Positions 43,073 through 52,688 are shown, counted from the stretch's first letter. The stretch is 64,000 nt of DNA from CAWAMR01 sp963783095 (GCA_963783095.1 CAWAMR010000002.1:434001-498000), one strand, 5' to 3'. Made by a program: numbers and translations. Notes: generated from the letters alone by a model not told the origin.

Positions 43073-43444
43073 ATGGGCATGGAACTGACCGTCACATTCA
43101 GCAGCGGCACCCCTTCCTGGGAAGCAATCCAAACGCGCTGGAAACAGGCAGGCATTCCCATCACCATTCGCATGATCGACGGTTTACCTGCATTTCCCGA
43201 TGAAATTCCCAGTGATGAATGGAATGAGGTCCGCGTGAGCACTCCTGCCGGAATGCACACGCTTCGCCGCGCAAAGGATCAAATTTCGTTGATTGTCTGG
43301 GGTAACGCCGACCCGGAACTCATTCGTCACTGGCAGATCTCGGCTTGGGCCTGCGCAGCAGCGGGTAAGGGCCGGATTATCACAATGACCGGGGCGGAAA
43401 CCCCGGAAGAATATTTGCTATCCGAGCGATTGTTTGAGGCATAG
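43073..43444 (+). CDS. Small hypothetical protein
   Basis: 123 residues from the ATG at 43073; an ATG two codons later and a TTG at 43061 are possible. Mixed alpha/beta: MELTVTFSSGTPSWEAIQTRW, DEWNEVRVSTPAGMHTLRR, ISLIVWGNADPELIRHWQISAWACA. No signal or membrane segment. Not recognised. Its codon use resembles neighbouring genes, which supports it being real. Confidence 0.5.
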   Translation: MGMELTVTFSSGTPSWEAIQTRWKQAGIPITIRMIDGLPAFPDEIPSDEWNEVRVSTPAGMHTLRRAKDQISLIVWGNADPELIRHWQISAWACAAAGKGRIITMTGAETPEEYLLSERLFEA

Positions 43445-43610
43445 ACGTTGTCTCAAAGGCGGACATTTCCCATAGACTTACAGCTCTCTCCGATCATGTT
43501 CCAATTCCATTCTATCGTGCTCGCCCACCCTCCCACTTGACCGATTTCCCACTTCGTTTATAAAGGGGATTAGAGGTCCACCGCTCAGGTATTTAGTGAG
43601 AGCAAAGCAA

Positions 43611-44147
43611 ATGAAAAGCGAATTGATTGTGCGGACGACTGATTCCAAGGCCCGAATTAGTCTTCCCAAAGGCTTCGCCGACGTCACTGTTCTCATCGAA
43701 CAACTCAGCGATTCAGAGGTTCGGATCAGGAAGGCGAAGGTTGTACCTGAAGACGAGATTCCATTTGCAGAGGAAGTGCTCAAGCCTCTTTCGGATCGGG
43801 ATCGCGACTTTTTTCTATCCGTTCTCGACAACCCTCCACCGCCGTCACCGGCGCTGATTCGGATGTTGGAAAGAGGACGGAAAGTGATGGAGGGACAACC
43901 GGAAAGTGAAGGAGCGGATCCAGGAGTTTCTCCAAAACCAGGACGCCCGGAGTTGAAAAAAGGAAAGGAGCCGTTTCAGATTGATAACGCAATTACAGGT
44001 GCCTTTCGGAAGGTTTCGGAAATTGCTGCTGAAACGAAAGTTCCTGAGAAGAGAATTCTAGATCATACAAAACACTGGCTCAAGAAAGGGTATCGTTACG
44101 AAATCAGAGGCCCCAAGGGTTCAGAAGAAATCCGATTTGCAGGATAA
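43611..44147 (+). CDS. AbrB/MazE-like antitoxin with extra C-terminal domain
   Basis: 178 residues from the ATG at 43611. Residues 1-45 (MKSELIVRTTDSKARISLPK, then GFADVTVLIEQLSDSEVRI) look like a swapped-hairpin AbrB/MazE-type DNA-binding fold. Residues ~55-85 (LKPLSDRDRDFFLSVLDNPP) resemble the toxin-neutralising tail found in antitoxins of GNAT toxins. A Lys/Pro-rich linker leads to a further ~60-residue segment (FQIDNAITGAFRKVSEIAAE, HWLKKGYRYEIRG) that looks like a winged helix and is unusual for the family. It is followed 52 bases later by a GNAT gene. Should bind DNA and autoregulate. Confidence 0.6.
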   Translation: MKSELIVRTTDSKARISLPKGFADVTVLIEQLSDSEVRIRKAKVVPEDEIPFAEEVLKPLSDRDRDFFLSVLDNPPPPSPALIRMLERGRKVMEGQPESEGADPGVSPKPGRPELKKGKEPFQIDNAITGAFRKVSEIAAETKVPEKRILDHTKHWLKKGYRYEIRGPKGSEEIRFAG

Positions 44148-44199
44148 TCGGCTTAGATTCAAAGAGCAAGTTCTGTACATCAGCGGAAGGTCACGGGCC

Positions 44200-44703
44200 A
44201 TGTTGGTTTTCGAACACCTGAACAACACTCACGACCGCGCATCCTTTCATTGTGGAAATACTTCGCTGGACTATTTCATTAAGAATCTTGCGAACCAGTT
44301 TGAAAAGAAGAATCTGGGCCGAACCTATGTTCTGGTAGAACAAGGTGAAACTCACATCAAGGGTTATTTCACACTTGCGACCGGCGCAATCCCATTCGAA
44401 AATATCCCTCTTTCGCGAAAAAAGAAAGTCTCACCTCATCTGCCGGTGCCGATCCTATTAGTCGGTAAACTTGCGATTGATCTTGCCGACCAAGGAAAGG
44501 GGTACGGATCGGCGCTACTTAGAGAAGTCTTTCAACTTGCCGCGACCATATCCCAGACTGTCGGTATCCATGCAATTCTCGTTTCGGCAATTGATGAACA
44601 AGCGTTCGCGTTTTACCAGCATCAAGGATTCATCCCATTAATTGAGGAAAAGAACCATCTATTCCTCCCTCTCGACATAATCCTTAACGCCACGAGCGGC
44701 TGA
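44200..44703 (+). CDS. GNAT acetyltransferase, putative TacT/AtaT-type toxin
   Basis: 167 residues from the ATG at 44200, with GGAAGG upstream. An ATG at 44137 would add 21 residues and overlap the antitoxin by 11 bases. The GNAT core has the acetyl-CoA loop QGKGYGSALLREVF, and the N-terminus FHCGNTSLDYFIKNLANQ is typical of the GNAT toxins that acetylate aminoacyl-tRNA. The late FAFYQHQGFIPL motif is also typical. With the preceding AbrB-like gene it forms a likely type II toxin-antitoxin pair. The catalytic Tyr is probably that in FAFYQHQGF. Confidence 0.7.
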   Translation: MLVFEHLNNTHDRASFHCGNTSLDYFIKNLANQFEKKNLGRTYVLVEQGETHIKGYFTLATGAIPFENIPLSRKKKVSPHLPVPILLVGKLAIDLADQGKGYGSALLREVFQLAATISQTVGIHAILVSAIDEQAFAFYQHQGFIPLIEEKNHLFLPLDIILNATSG

Positions 44704-44845
44704 AAAGTCATCGGCGGCGCAGACTGCTGCAACCGGCACAGCGACACCATCGGGAGTTTCTCGACAATCCACCAATTCAATTCTCTCGTTTTGTCTAAAA
44801 TACCTTTGAGACCGTGTTCGCCTCAACCCTACAGCAATCGTGATT

Positions 44846-46684
44846 ATGACTTCTCCTCGTGTCGTCGGAATCGATCTGGGCACCACTTTCAGCCTGGCCG
44901 CTTACATTCAGGATGGCAATCCCGTCGCGGTGCGCGATGAAAACGGCAACGCCCTGGTTCCCAGCGTTATCAGTTTCCATGACGATGGCACGGTTCTCGT
45001 CGGCTCCGAGGCCCGCAAACGGGCTTTGAGTGACCCGGAACACACCATCTTCAGCGTCAAACGCCTCATGGGGAGGACGCTCGCCGACTTGCAAGCCACT
45101 TTGAAACTGATCCCGCATCAAATCGTCGAACGCGAAATTGAGCCGGGCCGAAAGGTTCTCCACGTTCGGATCGGCGACAAGGAATATTCGCCCGAAGAGC
45201 TCTCCGCAATGATCTTGCGAGAAGTCCGTAGTCGATCCGGCAATCCCACCAAGGCCGTCATTACCGTACCTGCCTATTTCGATGACAGTCAACGTCAGGC
45301 GACGCGCGACGCGGGCCGAATTGCCGGGTTGGATGTCTTGCGCATCGTCAATGAGCCGACCGCAGCAGCGCTCGCCTACGGCCTCGATCGGGCGAAGAGC
45401 GGCACGGTGGCGGTTTACGATCTCGGCGGCGGCACCTTCGATTGTTCGATCCTGTCGCTCTCGGACGGTGTTTTCAAAGTCCTGAGTACCAACGGCGATA
45501 CCTATCTCGGCGGCGATGATTTCGATCGAGCGATCATGGCAGTGGCCGCGAACGAGATGGGAATTAACCTGGAACAGCGCGATCCGCAGTTGCTGCAACA
45601 TCTTCGCGATCGGGCGGAACAGGTCAAAATTGCGCTTTCATCTGCAAGCACGGCAGAGTTCGCTTTGGTGGTTCCCGAACGCGGCTTCCGGTATCAGCGA
45701 ACCTTTACTCAATTAGAATTGGAATCAATCCTGAAACCCTTCATCGATCGTTCGTTGGAGCGATGTCGGGTGGCACTGCGCGATGCCGATATGCGCAAAG
45801 ATCAAATCGACGAAGTGGTTCTGGTCGGCGGCTCGACGCGAATTCCTTACGTGCGCAAACGAGTCGGCGAATTCTTCGGCAGAAAACCGCACACCGAACT
45901 GAACCCCGATGAGGTGGTTGCCCTCGGCGCAGCGGTGCAGGCGGACATTCTCACCGGGGGCCGACGGCATACGCTGTTGCTCGATGTGGTGCCGTTGTCG
46001 CTGGGGATTGAAACTCTTGGCGGTGTGGTGGATAAAGTGATTTATCGCAACACGACGGTTCCGTGTCGGCCACCAGCGACCCGTTACACGACTTTCGTGG
46101 ACAACCAAACGGCGATCGACATCAACATTTATCAGGGCGAGCGCGAGTTGACCAAAGATTGCAGGCTCCTCGGCAAGTTCAAGCTGGGCGGCATTCCACC
46201 GATGCCCGCACAGATGGCGCAGGTTGATGTGACGTTCCAGGTCGATGCCAACGGGATGCTCAGCGTCAGCGCCAAGGAGCTGCGCAGCGGTCAACAGGCT
46301 GCGGTGACGGTCCAGGCCGGTCACGGTTTGTCTCAGGATGAAGTGGAACGGCTGGTTCTGGAAAGCGTCGATCACGCACATGAGGATTTCAAAAAAAGAC
46401 GCTTCATCGAACTGAAGAACAAGGCCGATGCCGACCTTCGTCATACCGAAAAAGCATTATTGTCAGCGGGCGACACACTGAGTGTTCACGAGCGCGCACG
46501 GATTGTCAATGCGCGCGAAGCATTACAGGCCGCCCTGGCTACAAACGATGTCGAAGTGCTGCAACGAACTGCAACGGCCTTCGGTGAGGCGACATTGCCG
46601 CTGGCCGAACACGTCATGAACGCGGTAGTGAAGAAGGCATTATCGGGCACAAATCCCGATGAGCTGGACGCGGACAAGTTATAA
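44846..46684 (+). CDS. hscA: Hsp70-family chaperone HscA-like
   Basis: 612 residues from the ATG at 44846. ATPase motifs: GIDLGTTFS at the N-terminus, VYDLGGGTFDCSIL and VLVGGSTRIP. The substrate-binding domain follows (TTFVDNQTAIDINIYQGERE). It lacks the long acidic C-terminal lid tail of DnaK and is followed 27 bases later by iscX. That pairing points to HscA, the chaperone that helps transfer Fe-S clusters from IscU. No iscS, iscU, hscB or fdx is in the window, so this is a detached part of the isc system. A GTG at 44840 is an alternative start. Confidence 0.85.
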   Translation: MTSPRVVGIDLGTTFSLAAYIQDGNPVAVRDENGNALVPSVISFHDDGTVLVGSEARKRALSDPEHTIFSVKRLMGRTLADLQATLKLIPHQIVEREIEPGRKVLHVRIGDKEYSPEELSAMILREVRSRSGNPTKAVITVPAYFDDSQRQATRDAGRIAGLDVLRIVNEPTAAALAYGLDRAKSGTVAVYDLGGGTFDCSILSLSDGVFKVLSTNGDTYLGGDDFDRAIMAVAANEMGINLEQRDPQLLQHLRDRAEQVKIALSSASTAEFALVVPERGFRYQRTFTQLELESILKPFIDRSLERCRVALRDADMRKDQIDEVVLVGGSTRIPYVRKRVGEFFGRKPHTELNPDEVVALGAAVQADILTGGRRHTLLLDVVPLSLGIETLGGVVDKVIYRNTTVPCRPPATRYTTFVDNQTAIDINIYQGERELTKDCRLLGKFKLGGIPPMPAQMAQVDVTFQVDANGMLSVSAKELRSGQQAAVTVQAGHGLSQDEVERLVLESVDHAHEDFKKRRFIELKNKADADLRHTEKALLSAGDTLSVHERARIVNAREALQAALATNDVEVLQRTATAFGEATLPLAEHVMNAVVKKALSGTNPDELDADKL

Positions 46685-46711
46685 TCTGAAGCCGACTTAC
46701 AAGGAGAACTC

Positions 46712-46930
46712 ATGAACCTGACCTGGCAGAACTATCGAGAAATCGGCGAGGAGTTATTCGAGCAATACGATTCGATCAATCCGTTGACCGTTCGCTTTAC
46801 CGATCTGCACAAGTATGTGATGAATCTGGAGGGTTTTGAAGGCAAGTCGAACGAGTCAAACGAAAAGATTCTGGAAGCGATTCAGATGGCGTGGTATGAA
46901 GAATGGAAAGATGAATACGGCGATGACTGA
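46712..46930 (+). CDS. iscX: Fe-S assembly protein IscX
   Basis: 72 residues, the full length of IscX (YfhJ). Motifs match the family: NLTWQNYREIGEELFEQY, VRFTDLHKYVMNLEGF, SNEKILEAIQMAWYEEWKDE. A small acidic protein that binds IscS and iron and modulates cluster synthesis. AAGGAGA precedes the ATG. It lies 27 bases after hscA and 9 bases before the ATPase gene at 46940, so all four genes to 48920 may form one transcript. Confidence 0.9.
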   Translation: MNLTWQNYREIGEELFEQYDSINPLTVRFTDLHKYVMNLEGFEGKSNESNEKILEAIQMAWYEEWKDEYGDD

Positions 46931-46939
46931 GGAAGATCG

Positions 46940-48049
46940 ATGAAACTGGCCAAGCTGCGGATCGAGAACTTTCGACAGATTGAAGATTCGGGAGAGTTGA
47001 ACTTTCTCGATTCGCTCGATCGCGTAAGGCCGTTTTCGCTGTTAGTCGGGCCGAACGGCTGCGGCAAAACGACGATACTCGATGCGATTGCTTGTGCGTT
47101 CAGCGCGGCGTCGGGAGTTTCGCTTACTCGTCCTGGATTTGATTGGAGTCCGCATAGTGTCGTTCGGAAAGGCGCGGAATACGCAACGGTAGCTTGTTCC
47201 GTTCAATTTGCACCCGCGGAGAAGAAAGGTGCCGAGGAGTTATTCAACCTTGATCCGAGTTTGGGAAACGATGCCGAACTGAGGTGGATCTATCCCAATG
47301 CGCATCTCGATACCCCATTTGGAGGATTCGAATGTGACCCCCAGGCCGCCAAGCAACTTTTCAGGCTACGGCAAAACATCATCGATCTTCTATCAAAGCG
47401 AAGAATCAGCGATTTCGATCTACTCCATCGCTTCGGTAGCGTCTTCACGTTCGACCAACAGCGTAGTGGCTTGAATAAGTCGATTCGGTCGGACATTTGG
47501 AATGCTATCCACCCTGAACCGGCAAAGTTTGAAACTAATGGTGTAGCCCAAATTGGCACTTGGAACGCACGAACGATTTTGTTGGATATGGCAATCAGAG
47601 ATCGCTTTCCACCGTTGGGTCGCAAGCAAGATCAACTCACACCATTTCAAGAATTGAAGCGGCGGTTCGAGTCGATCTGCAAACCCCGTCAAATCGTCGG
47701 GGCCTTTGACGATGAAGTAGATGGTCTGGTGCTGATCTTGAATGACGGCAAAAACGACTATCGCTTCGAGGATGCCAGCAGCGGGGAGCAGATGGTCCTG
47801 CTCTTGCTCACGCAGATGGTCACGGAGCGTATCAATCAGTCGATCGTGTTGATCGATGAAATCGAGTTGCATCAACATCCGGTGTGGCAAAGTCGATTAC
47901 TTCACATGCTGCCTCTGATGGGTGAGAATAATCAGATCATCGCGACATCCCATTCTCCAGAAATTCGGGATTTGGTAGATTCCGAAGCAACCTATTATCT
48001 CGGTGATCTCAGCGAAAAAGTATCGGTAGGAGAAACGGCACATGCCTGA
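46940..48049 (+). CDS. ABC-type AAA ATPase, AriA-like (defence-associated)
   Basis: 369 residues. Starts KLAKLRIENFRQIEDSGEL, typical of SMC/RecF/OLD-like ATPases. Walker A GPNGCGKTT (37-45), ABC signature SSGEQ (280-284), Walker B IVLIDEIE (302-309), and the switch His338 in IIATSHSPE. No nuclease domain, unlike OLD proteins; that function is supplied by the next gene, which it overlaps by 8 bases. ATPase plus DUF4435/TOPRIM in this order is the PARIS (AriA/AriB) layout, a phage-defence system triggered by anti-restriction proteins. Assignment rests on motifs and order; AriA-specific sequence identity could not be tested. Confidence 0.7.
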   Translation: MKLAKLRIENFRQIEDSGELNFLDSLDRVRPFSLLVGPNGCGKTTILDAIACAFSAASGVSLTRPGFDWSPHSVVRKGAEYATVACSVQFAPAEKKGAEELFNLDPSLGNDAELRWIYPNAHLDTPFGGFECDPQAAKQLFRLRQNIIDLLSKRRISDFDLLHRFGSVFTFDQQRSGLNKSIRSDIWNAIHPEPAKFETNGVAQIGTWNARTILLDMAIRDRFPPLGRKQDQLTPFQELKRRFESICKPRQIVGAFDDEVDGLVLILNDGKNDYRFEDASSGEQMVLLLLTQMVTERINQSIVLIDEIELHQHPVWQSRLLHMLPLMGENNQIIATSHSPEIRDLVDSEATYYLGDLSEKVSVGETAHA

Positions 48050-48920
48050 GTGCTACCTGCTGTGCGAAGGTGAAACCGACAAACAGATCCTCGATTCCAT
48101 TCTCCGCCAACGGGAAGGATTGTTTCTTCAAATCGAATTCACCGGTGGTGGACCTAAACCCCGCTTGATCCGAGGGTTTCTCGATGGGCAAGGCAGTCCG
48201 CCCAAGGATGCTTTCTCGATCGAAGATCGCGACTATGAACCCCTCCAGAAATCCGTGGATCGATGGAACGATCCCGTAGAGAAAAGTCTGATCTGGAATC
48301 GTCATGAAATCGAAAACTTTCTTTTAGAACCGTACGTCCTTCAAGGTGTGTTTGACGAATATCGTTCGACCGTGTCAGCGGCCTGGGTGAATGGCTTGCC
48401 TTCAACGATTGCAGATTGCACCATCCTTCTGCATTCCGCTGCACGGAAACTGTTTACACATCACATCGCCAATCTGGTGTGCGCTGAGCTGAAAGACCTA
48501 TTTCAACGGGCCACAACCGGCTTTCAACGACCAGGTGGAGATCCTTTCGTAAAAACTCCAGTAGAGTGGCAGGATGATATTTTCAAGGAAACTCAACGCT
48601 TCCAAAGTGAATGTCAGACCGCAATAACAGAGCCGAAATTCTCCCAATCCTACATCCAACAATCTTGGGGGAACTGGGAAACGATCGTGACAGATCCGAG
48701 CTTCCTCGATTCGAACCAATTTTTGATCGACATGGCAGGAAAGCAATTGCTTCATGCAGTTTTTCGAGAAACTCAGCCAATGACCGGTGGGAAATTGCAA
48801 ATCAAGCGATTTGCAAAGGATCTTTGCGACAGTTTTGCCCGCAATTTTCAACCTGGGACATGCATCCCTCCGGATGAGATGACCGAATTGGCGAATCGTC
48901 TGCGTCCATTTGCAAAATAA
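48042..48920 (+). CDS. TOPRIM/DUF4435-like nuclease-type effector, AriB-like
   Basis: 292 residues. The N-terminal TOPRIM-like core shows the acidic Glu in CEGETDKQIL (residues 8-17) and an acidic motif SIEDRDYE (59-66, with D62 and D64). WNRHEIENFLLEP (85-97) is the signature of DUF4435-like proteins. The C-terminal half is helical and not recognised. The start overlaps the ATPase stop (8 bases), indicating coupled translation and a fixed complex ratio. In PARIS the AriB protein is released by a trigger and cleaves tRNA; here that is an analogy. Confidence 0.65.
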   Translation: MPECYLLCEGETDKQILDSILRQREGLFLQIEFTGGGPKPRLIRGFLDGQGSPPKDAFSIEDRDYEPLQKSVDRWNDPVEKSLIWNRHEIENFLLEPYVLQGVFDEYRSTVSAAWVNGLPSTIADCTILLHSAARKLFTHHIANLVCAELKDLFQRATTGFQRPGGDPFVKTPVEWQDDIFKETQRFQSECQTAITEPKFSQSYIQQSWGNWETIVTDPSFLDSNQFLIDMAGKQLLHAVFRETQPMTGGKLQIKRFAKDLCDSFARNFQPGTCIPPDEMTELANRLRPFAK

Positions 48921-49133
48921 GGAATCCATCGTGAGACTCGATGACGCTCCGGATAACAGCAATTTCGAAGACAACTCAGACGATTTATAAGCGCAGTACA
49001 TGGAACTTTGTCTGGGGTCTCGCAGAACTGTTGTTGACGAGAATGATTTACCCGATGGCGGTTCCTCCCTACCATAACCACTTTCCCAGCGTGCCCAGAT
49101 CTTCCTTCTTGCCTCATTCGGAGAATCCATTCG

Positions 49134-50964
49134 ATGGCTGTGGTGGTTCAGAAATTCGGCGGCAGTAGTGTCGCCACGGCAGAACGTATCAAGGCCGCCG
49201 CCCGCCGAGCGATCCGGGCCAAACGGGCCGGGAAACAGGTCGTCGTCGTCGTCAGCGCGCGCGGTGATACTACCGATGATCTCATCGAACTCGCACAGGA
49301 AATCTCCGAACAACCCCCGGCCCGCGAAATGGATATGCTCCTTGCCACCGGCGAACAAATCTCGATCGCCTTGATGGCCATGGCCATTCAACAACTCGGC
49401 GAGCCGGCCATCAGCTTTACAGGCGTGCAAATCGGCATCCGCACCGATTCCACTCACACCAAGGCCCGCATCCGCGAAATCTCCACCGACCGTATGAGGC
49501 AGGCTCTCGATTCCGGCAAGATCGTCATTGTCGCGGGATTCCAGGGCGTCGATGAACATTACGACATCACCACCTTGGGTCGTGGCGGCTCCGATACGAC
49601 TGCGGTCGCGCTGGCCGCAGCGCTCAAAATTGATTCCAAGGCAGTAGCTAATGATCGCTCGGTGGAATGCGAAATCTATACCGATGTCGATGGCGTTTAC
49701 ACAACCGATCCCAGGCTCGTACCCGAAGCCCGCAAGATCGACGCCATCAGTTACGATGAGATGTTGGAGTTGGCGAGCATGGGTGCCGGGGTCATGCACT
49801 CGCGCAGCATCGAGTTTGCCAAGAAATTCGATGTGCCGCTCATGGTCCGTACCTCGTTCAGCGACGTGGAAGGAACCTGGATCGTTCCCGAATCGGACTG
49901 GATGAAGGAGGTGGTCGTCTGCGGCGCAGCCATTGCCAAGGATGAAGTACGAATTTTCCTGGATGGTGTTCCCGACCGGCCCGGCACGAGCCATCGGATT
50001 TTTCAGGCCATTGCCGAGAGGAATATCGCCGTCGATATGATCGCGGAGCGCCGGCAGCGGCGGCAAGGCCGCCATCGGCTTTACGGTCTTCCGCAACGAT
50101 TTGAATCTGACCCTGGCGACGTTGCAGCCTCTCGCGGATGAACTGGGCGCAACCGTTCGGCCCGGCGAAGATGTCAGCAAGGTTTCCATCGTCGGCACCG
50201 GAATGCGAACTCATACCGGGGTTGCCGAGAAGATGTTCGCCGTGCTGGCCCACGAAAACATCAACATGAAGATGATTACCACGGGCGACATCAAGATTTC
50301 GGTTCTTGTGGACAGAGCCGATGGCGGCCGTGCATTGAAGGCGGTGCATCAGGCGTTTGGCTTGCAAAGCCCTCGACGCGGCGCGGGGGTCAACGATCCA
50401 GCTCAGCCGATTGCTTTCAAAACCCGACCCTCCCGCGCGGCGACGACGAGGTGCGCGATCTTGCCACCGCGACGCAACGCCTGGGCGGCATGGAAGACAT
50501 CGTGATTAGCGGCGTGCAGTTGAACTCGGACTATGGTCGAATCACCGTTTCCGACTTGCCCGATCAGCCCGGCAATTGTTCCAAGGTGTTCCAGGCAGTG
50601 GCGACCAGCGGCATCATGGTCGATACTATTGTCCAGAACTTGACCAGCCCCACTCACGCGGAGTTATCGTACACCGTTCCCAAAAGCGACCTGCGCCGAG
50701 CGTTGATCCGAACCCAGGATGTTCTCAAGGAGATTAACCCCAAGGCAACGGTCACCGGCGATTCGGACATCGCGGTGCTTTATGTTTACGGTGTGGGAAT
50801 GCGAACCCACACCGGGGTGGCCCGGACGATGTTCGGGGCTTTGGCCCAGCATGGCATCAACATCAACATGATAACGACGAGTGAAGTGTGCGTATCGGTC
50901 GTGGTGGAACTGGCGCGGTCAAGAAGCCCTAGATTGTTTGAAGGAAGCGTTCAAAGTTCCGTAA
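49134..50964 (+). CDS. lysC: Aspartate kinase with four ACT domains, three frameshifts
   Basis: First enzyme of lysine, threonine and methionine synthesis. The kinase domain starts VVQKFGGSSVATAERIK and includes GRGGSDTTAVALAAAL. ACT domains come in two tandem pairs: VRIFLDGVPDRPGTSHRIF and SIVGTGMRTHTGVAEKMF, then GRITVSDLPDQPGNCSKVF and YVYGVGMRTHTGVARTMF. About 610 residues when joined, as in cyanobacterial four-ACT enzymes. The frame slips near 50042 (before AGSGGKAAIGFTVFRNDLN), between 50385 and 50450, and near 50910 (before RGQEALDCLKEAFKVP and the stop at 50962). All slips lie between conserved blocks, so error is likely. GGAGA lies 9 bases before the ATG. Confidence 0.88.
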
Positions 50965-51553
50965 CCGCCTGCGGCGGGTTGCGGAATTCGACCCCCTGGT
51001 AAACATCGGCCAACGGCACGCTTACCGGGACTGCGGTAATTACCATCGCGGCTTCCAGACCAACAAACTGGGCGTCGCCCATCTGCCATCCGGTATGCGG
51101 GTGAACCGCTCGACCAACTGCTTGCTTTGCGAGACGAGAATATACTCCATGAGCGAGGGCATTTTCTTGTAATGGCGGAACTTGGTGGTGCGGTCGTAGC
51201 GTTCTGTTGAGTCCGAGAGGACTTCGATGATGACGGTGGGGTTGATGAGCGTATCGCGGTTTTCGGGGGCGTACTCGGGAGTCCCGCAGACGATTTCCAA
51301 GTCCGGATAGGTGTAAAGCCCGGTCTGGTCCACCTTGACCCGCAGATCAGCAACGAACACCTGGCACGGGCAGGCCACGGAGCCGGGAGCCCAGTTCAAT
51401 CGTTAGGTTTCTGGTAACGATATTATGTTCCCGGCTGGCTCCCGCCATTGCGAACATTTCGCCATCGTAGAACTCACTCTTTCGCTCGGCCTTTTCTTCG
51501 ATAGCGAAATATTCGGCGACAGACAGTTTCTTAGGTTTTGTCACAGCGGACAT
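50951..51553 (-). CDS. Uma2 family endonuclease, frameshifted
   Basis: PD-(D/E)XK-fold family greatly expanded in cyanobacteria and planctomycetes, of unknown role. Reconstructed product ~200 residues: MSAVTKPKKLSVAEYFAIEE at the start, YDGEMFAMAGASREHNIVTRN, then after a slip near 51385 VFVADLRVKV, YPDLEIVCG (catalytic Asp), PTVIIEVLSDST (Glu), then after a second slip near 51075 the tail MVITAVPVSVPLADVYQGVE ending at 50951. AGGAGA precedes the ATG at 51553. The 3' end overlaps the lysC 3' end by 14 bases in convergent orientation. Confidence 0.75.
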
Positions 51554-51582
51554 GCTAATATCTCCTGTATCGTAATCATCTT

Positions 51583-52481
51583 TTAAGCTTCCTCTCGTGG
51601 TTCCGTTCGTCCGAACCACCACATACCCAGCACTGTAAATGCCACCGTTGCTCCGACCAACACAATCCACGCCAGTTGATCGCTGACCGGCACAAACAAC
51701 GACGCCGACTCGGTCGGGATGCCGTTTTCCTCTGCTGTTGAATACATCAGGCAACGTGTGTAATAGTTGATGCTGAGCCGTTTGACGGTTCCCGGTACGG
51801 GCAGCTCGCTCAGAATCGTTTCAAAGAAAAACGCATACAGCAGGCCCACGATCGCCGGTCGAGGGCAGATCGCACCCATCAAGTGGAATATCGCCGTGAA
51901 CGCCAGGCTTCCTGCGATCACAGCGGGCCAAAAAAGCAAGAAAGCCTGCCTGCCAATGTGCCCGGCACTTTGACAAATTATCAGGAAACCGACCAGATTC
52001 AGAGCCAGACACCAGGGTATTACCGCAATGAATTTCGCAAGGTAAATGCCCCAGCGCGGCATGGGCCTGGTCATCAACCAGATCAGCGAACGACTTTCAC
52101 GCTCGGTACCCAGGGCAATCTGGCGGCGAAACTCAGCGTCCATATCGGCAGCAAAAAGCCCAGATATAAGAAGAAAACCATCCATCGGGAAAATACCGGC
52201 AAGGGCTGGTTTTCTCGTTTAATTGCATCAAGGTATTCGGATTTTTCAATGGCTGGTCCAGCCATGCCACCCACGACGTATTGCAATTTCGCCGGATCGT
52301 TCGACGCAATGCAACTCGCGTGCGATCCCAGCCGAACTGGGTCGTAATCAAGACGACAATGAGCGAGGTCAGGATCGAGCAAACCGATGGCAATACTGAC
52401 GAGTTGGCGAATCTTCAGCATGCGGCGAAAGCTGAAAACCACCAGAAACCACCACGCACGCATCGGAGAAAATTGGGTCAT
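51583..52481 (-). CDS. ABC-2 type transporter permease, frameshifted
   Basis: Pieces of one membrane protein lie in several frames. The start is MTQFSPMRAWWFLVVFSFRR with GGAACGGA upstream. Then come a first helix continuing as LTSLIVVLITTQF in another frame, RWMVFFLYLGFLLPIWTLSFA, and from ~52180 ISGLFAADMDAEFRRQIALG, ERESRSLIWLMTRPMPRWG (the typical cytoplasmic loop of ABC-2 permeases), with three more helices and the end at 51583. At least two slips between 52100 and 52420. Partner of the ATPase at 52689-53744. Confidence 0.65.
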
Positions 52482-52507
52482 TCCGTTCCGCAATAATAAA
52501 AGACGAC

Positions 52508-52668
52508 CTAACCACAGAGTCACAGAGAACACAGAGAAGACACAACACAGTGGATTGAATACGAGAAAAATCAGCAAACCGGAACTCAGTTTACTTCGGA
52601 TTCAAATTCTCATTTCTGTTTTCACTTCGCATTTGTCTTCTCTGTGTTCTCTGTGACTCTGTGGTTAG
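52508..52668. repeat. Inverted repeat of the ACAGAGTCACAGAGAACACAGAG type
   Basis: ACCACAGAGTCACAGAGAAC at the left and GTTCTCTGTGACTCTGTGGT at the right. A second copy of the same element occurs at 55882-56006. Intergenic, between two ABC transporter genes. No gene inside. Confidence 0.7.
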
Positions 52669-52688
52669 GAGAGTTCTTGAATCCAATT

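Noticed and set aside
48498..50198. 566-codon minus-strand ORF across the AriB-like gene and lysC
   Set aside because: It spans two conserved plus-strand genes and an intergenic gap, with a low-complexity translation; a shadow.
50042..50910. Programmed frameshifting in lysC
   Set aside because: Three separate slips at unrelated sequences, without slippery heptamers, and the same kind of breaks in most neighbouring genes point to sequence errors.
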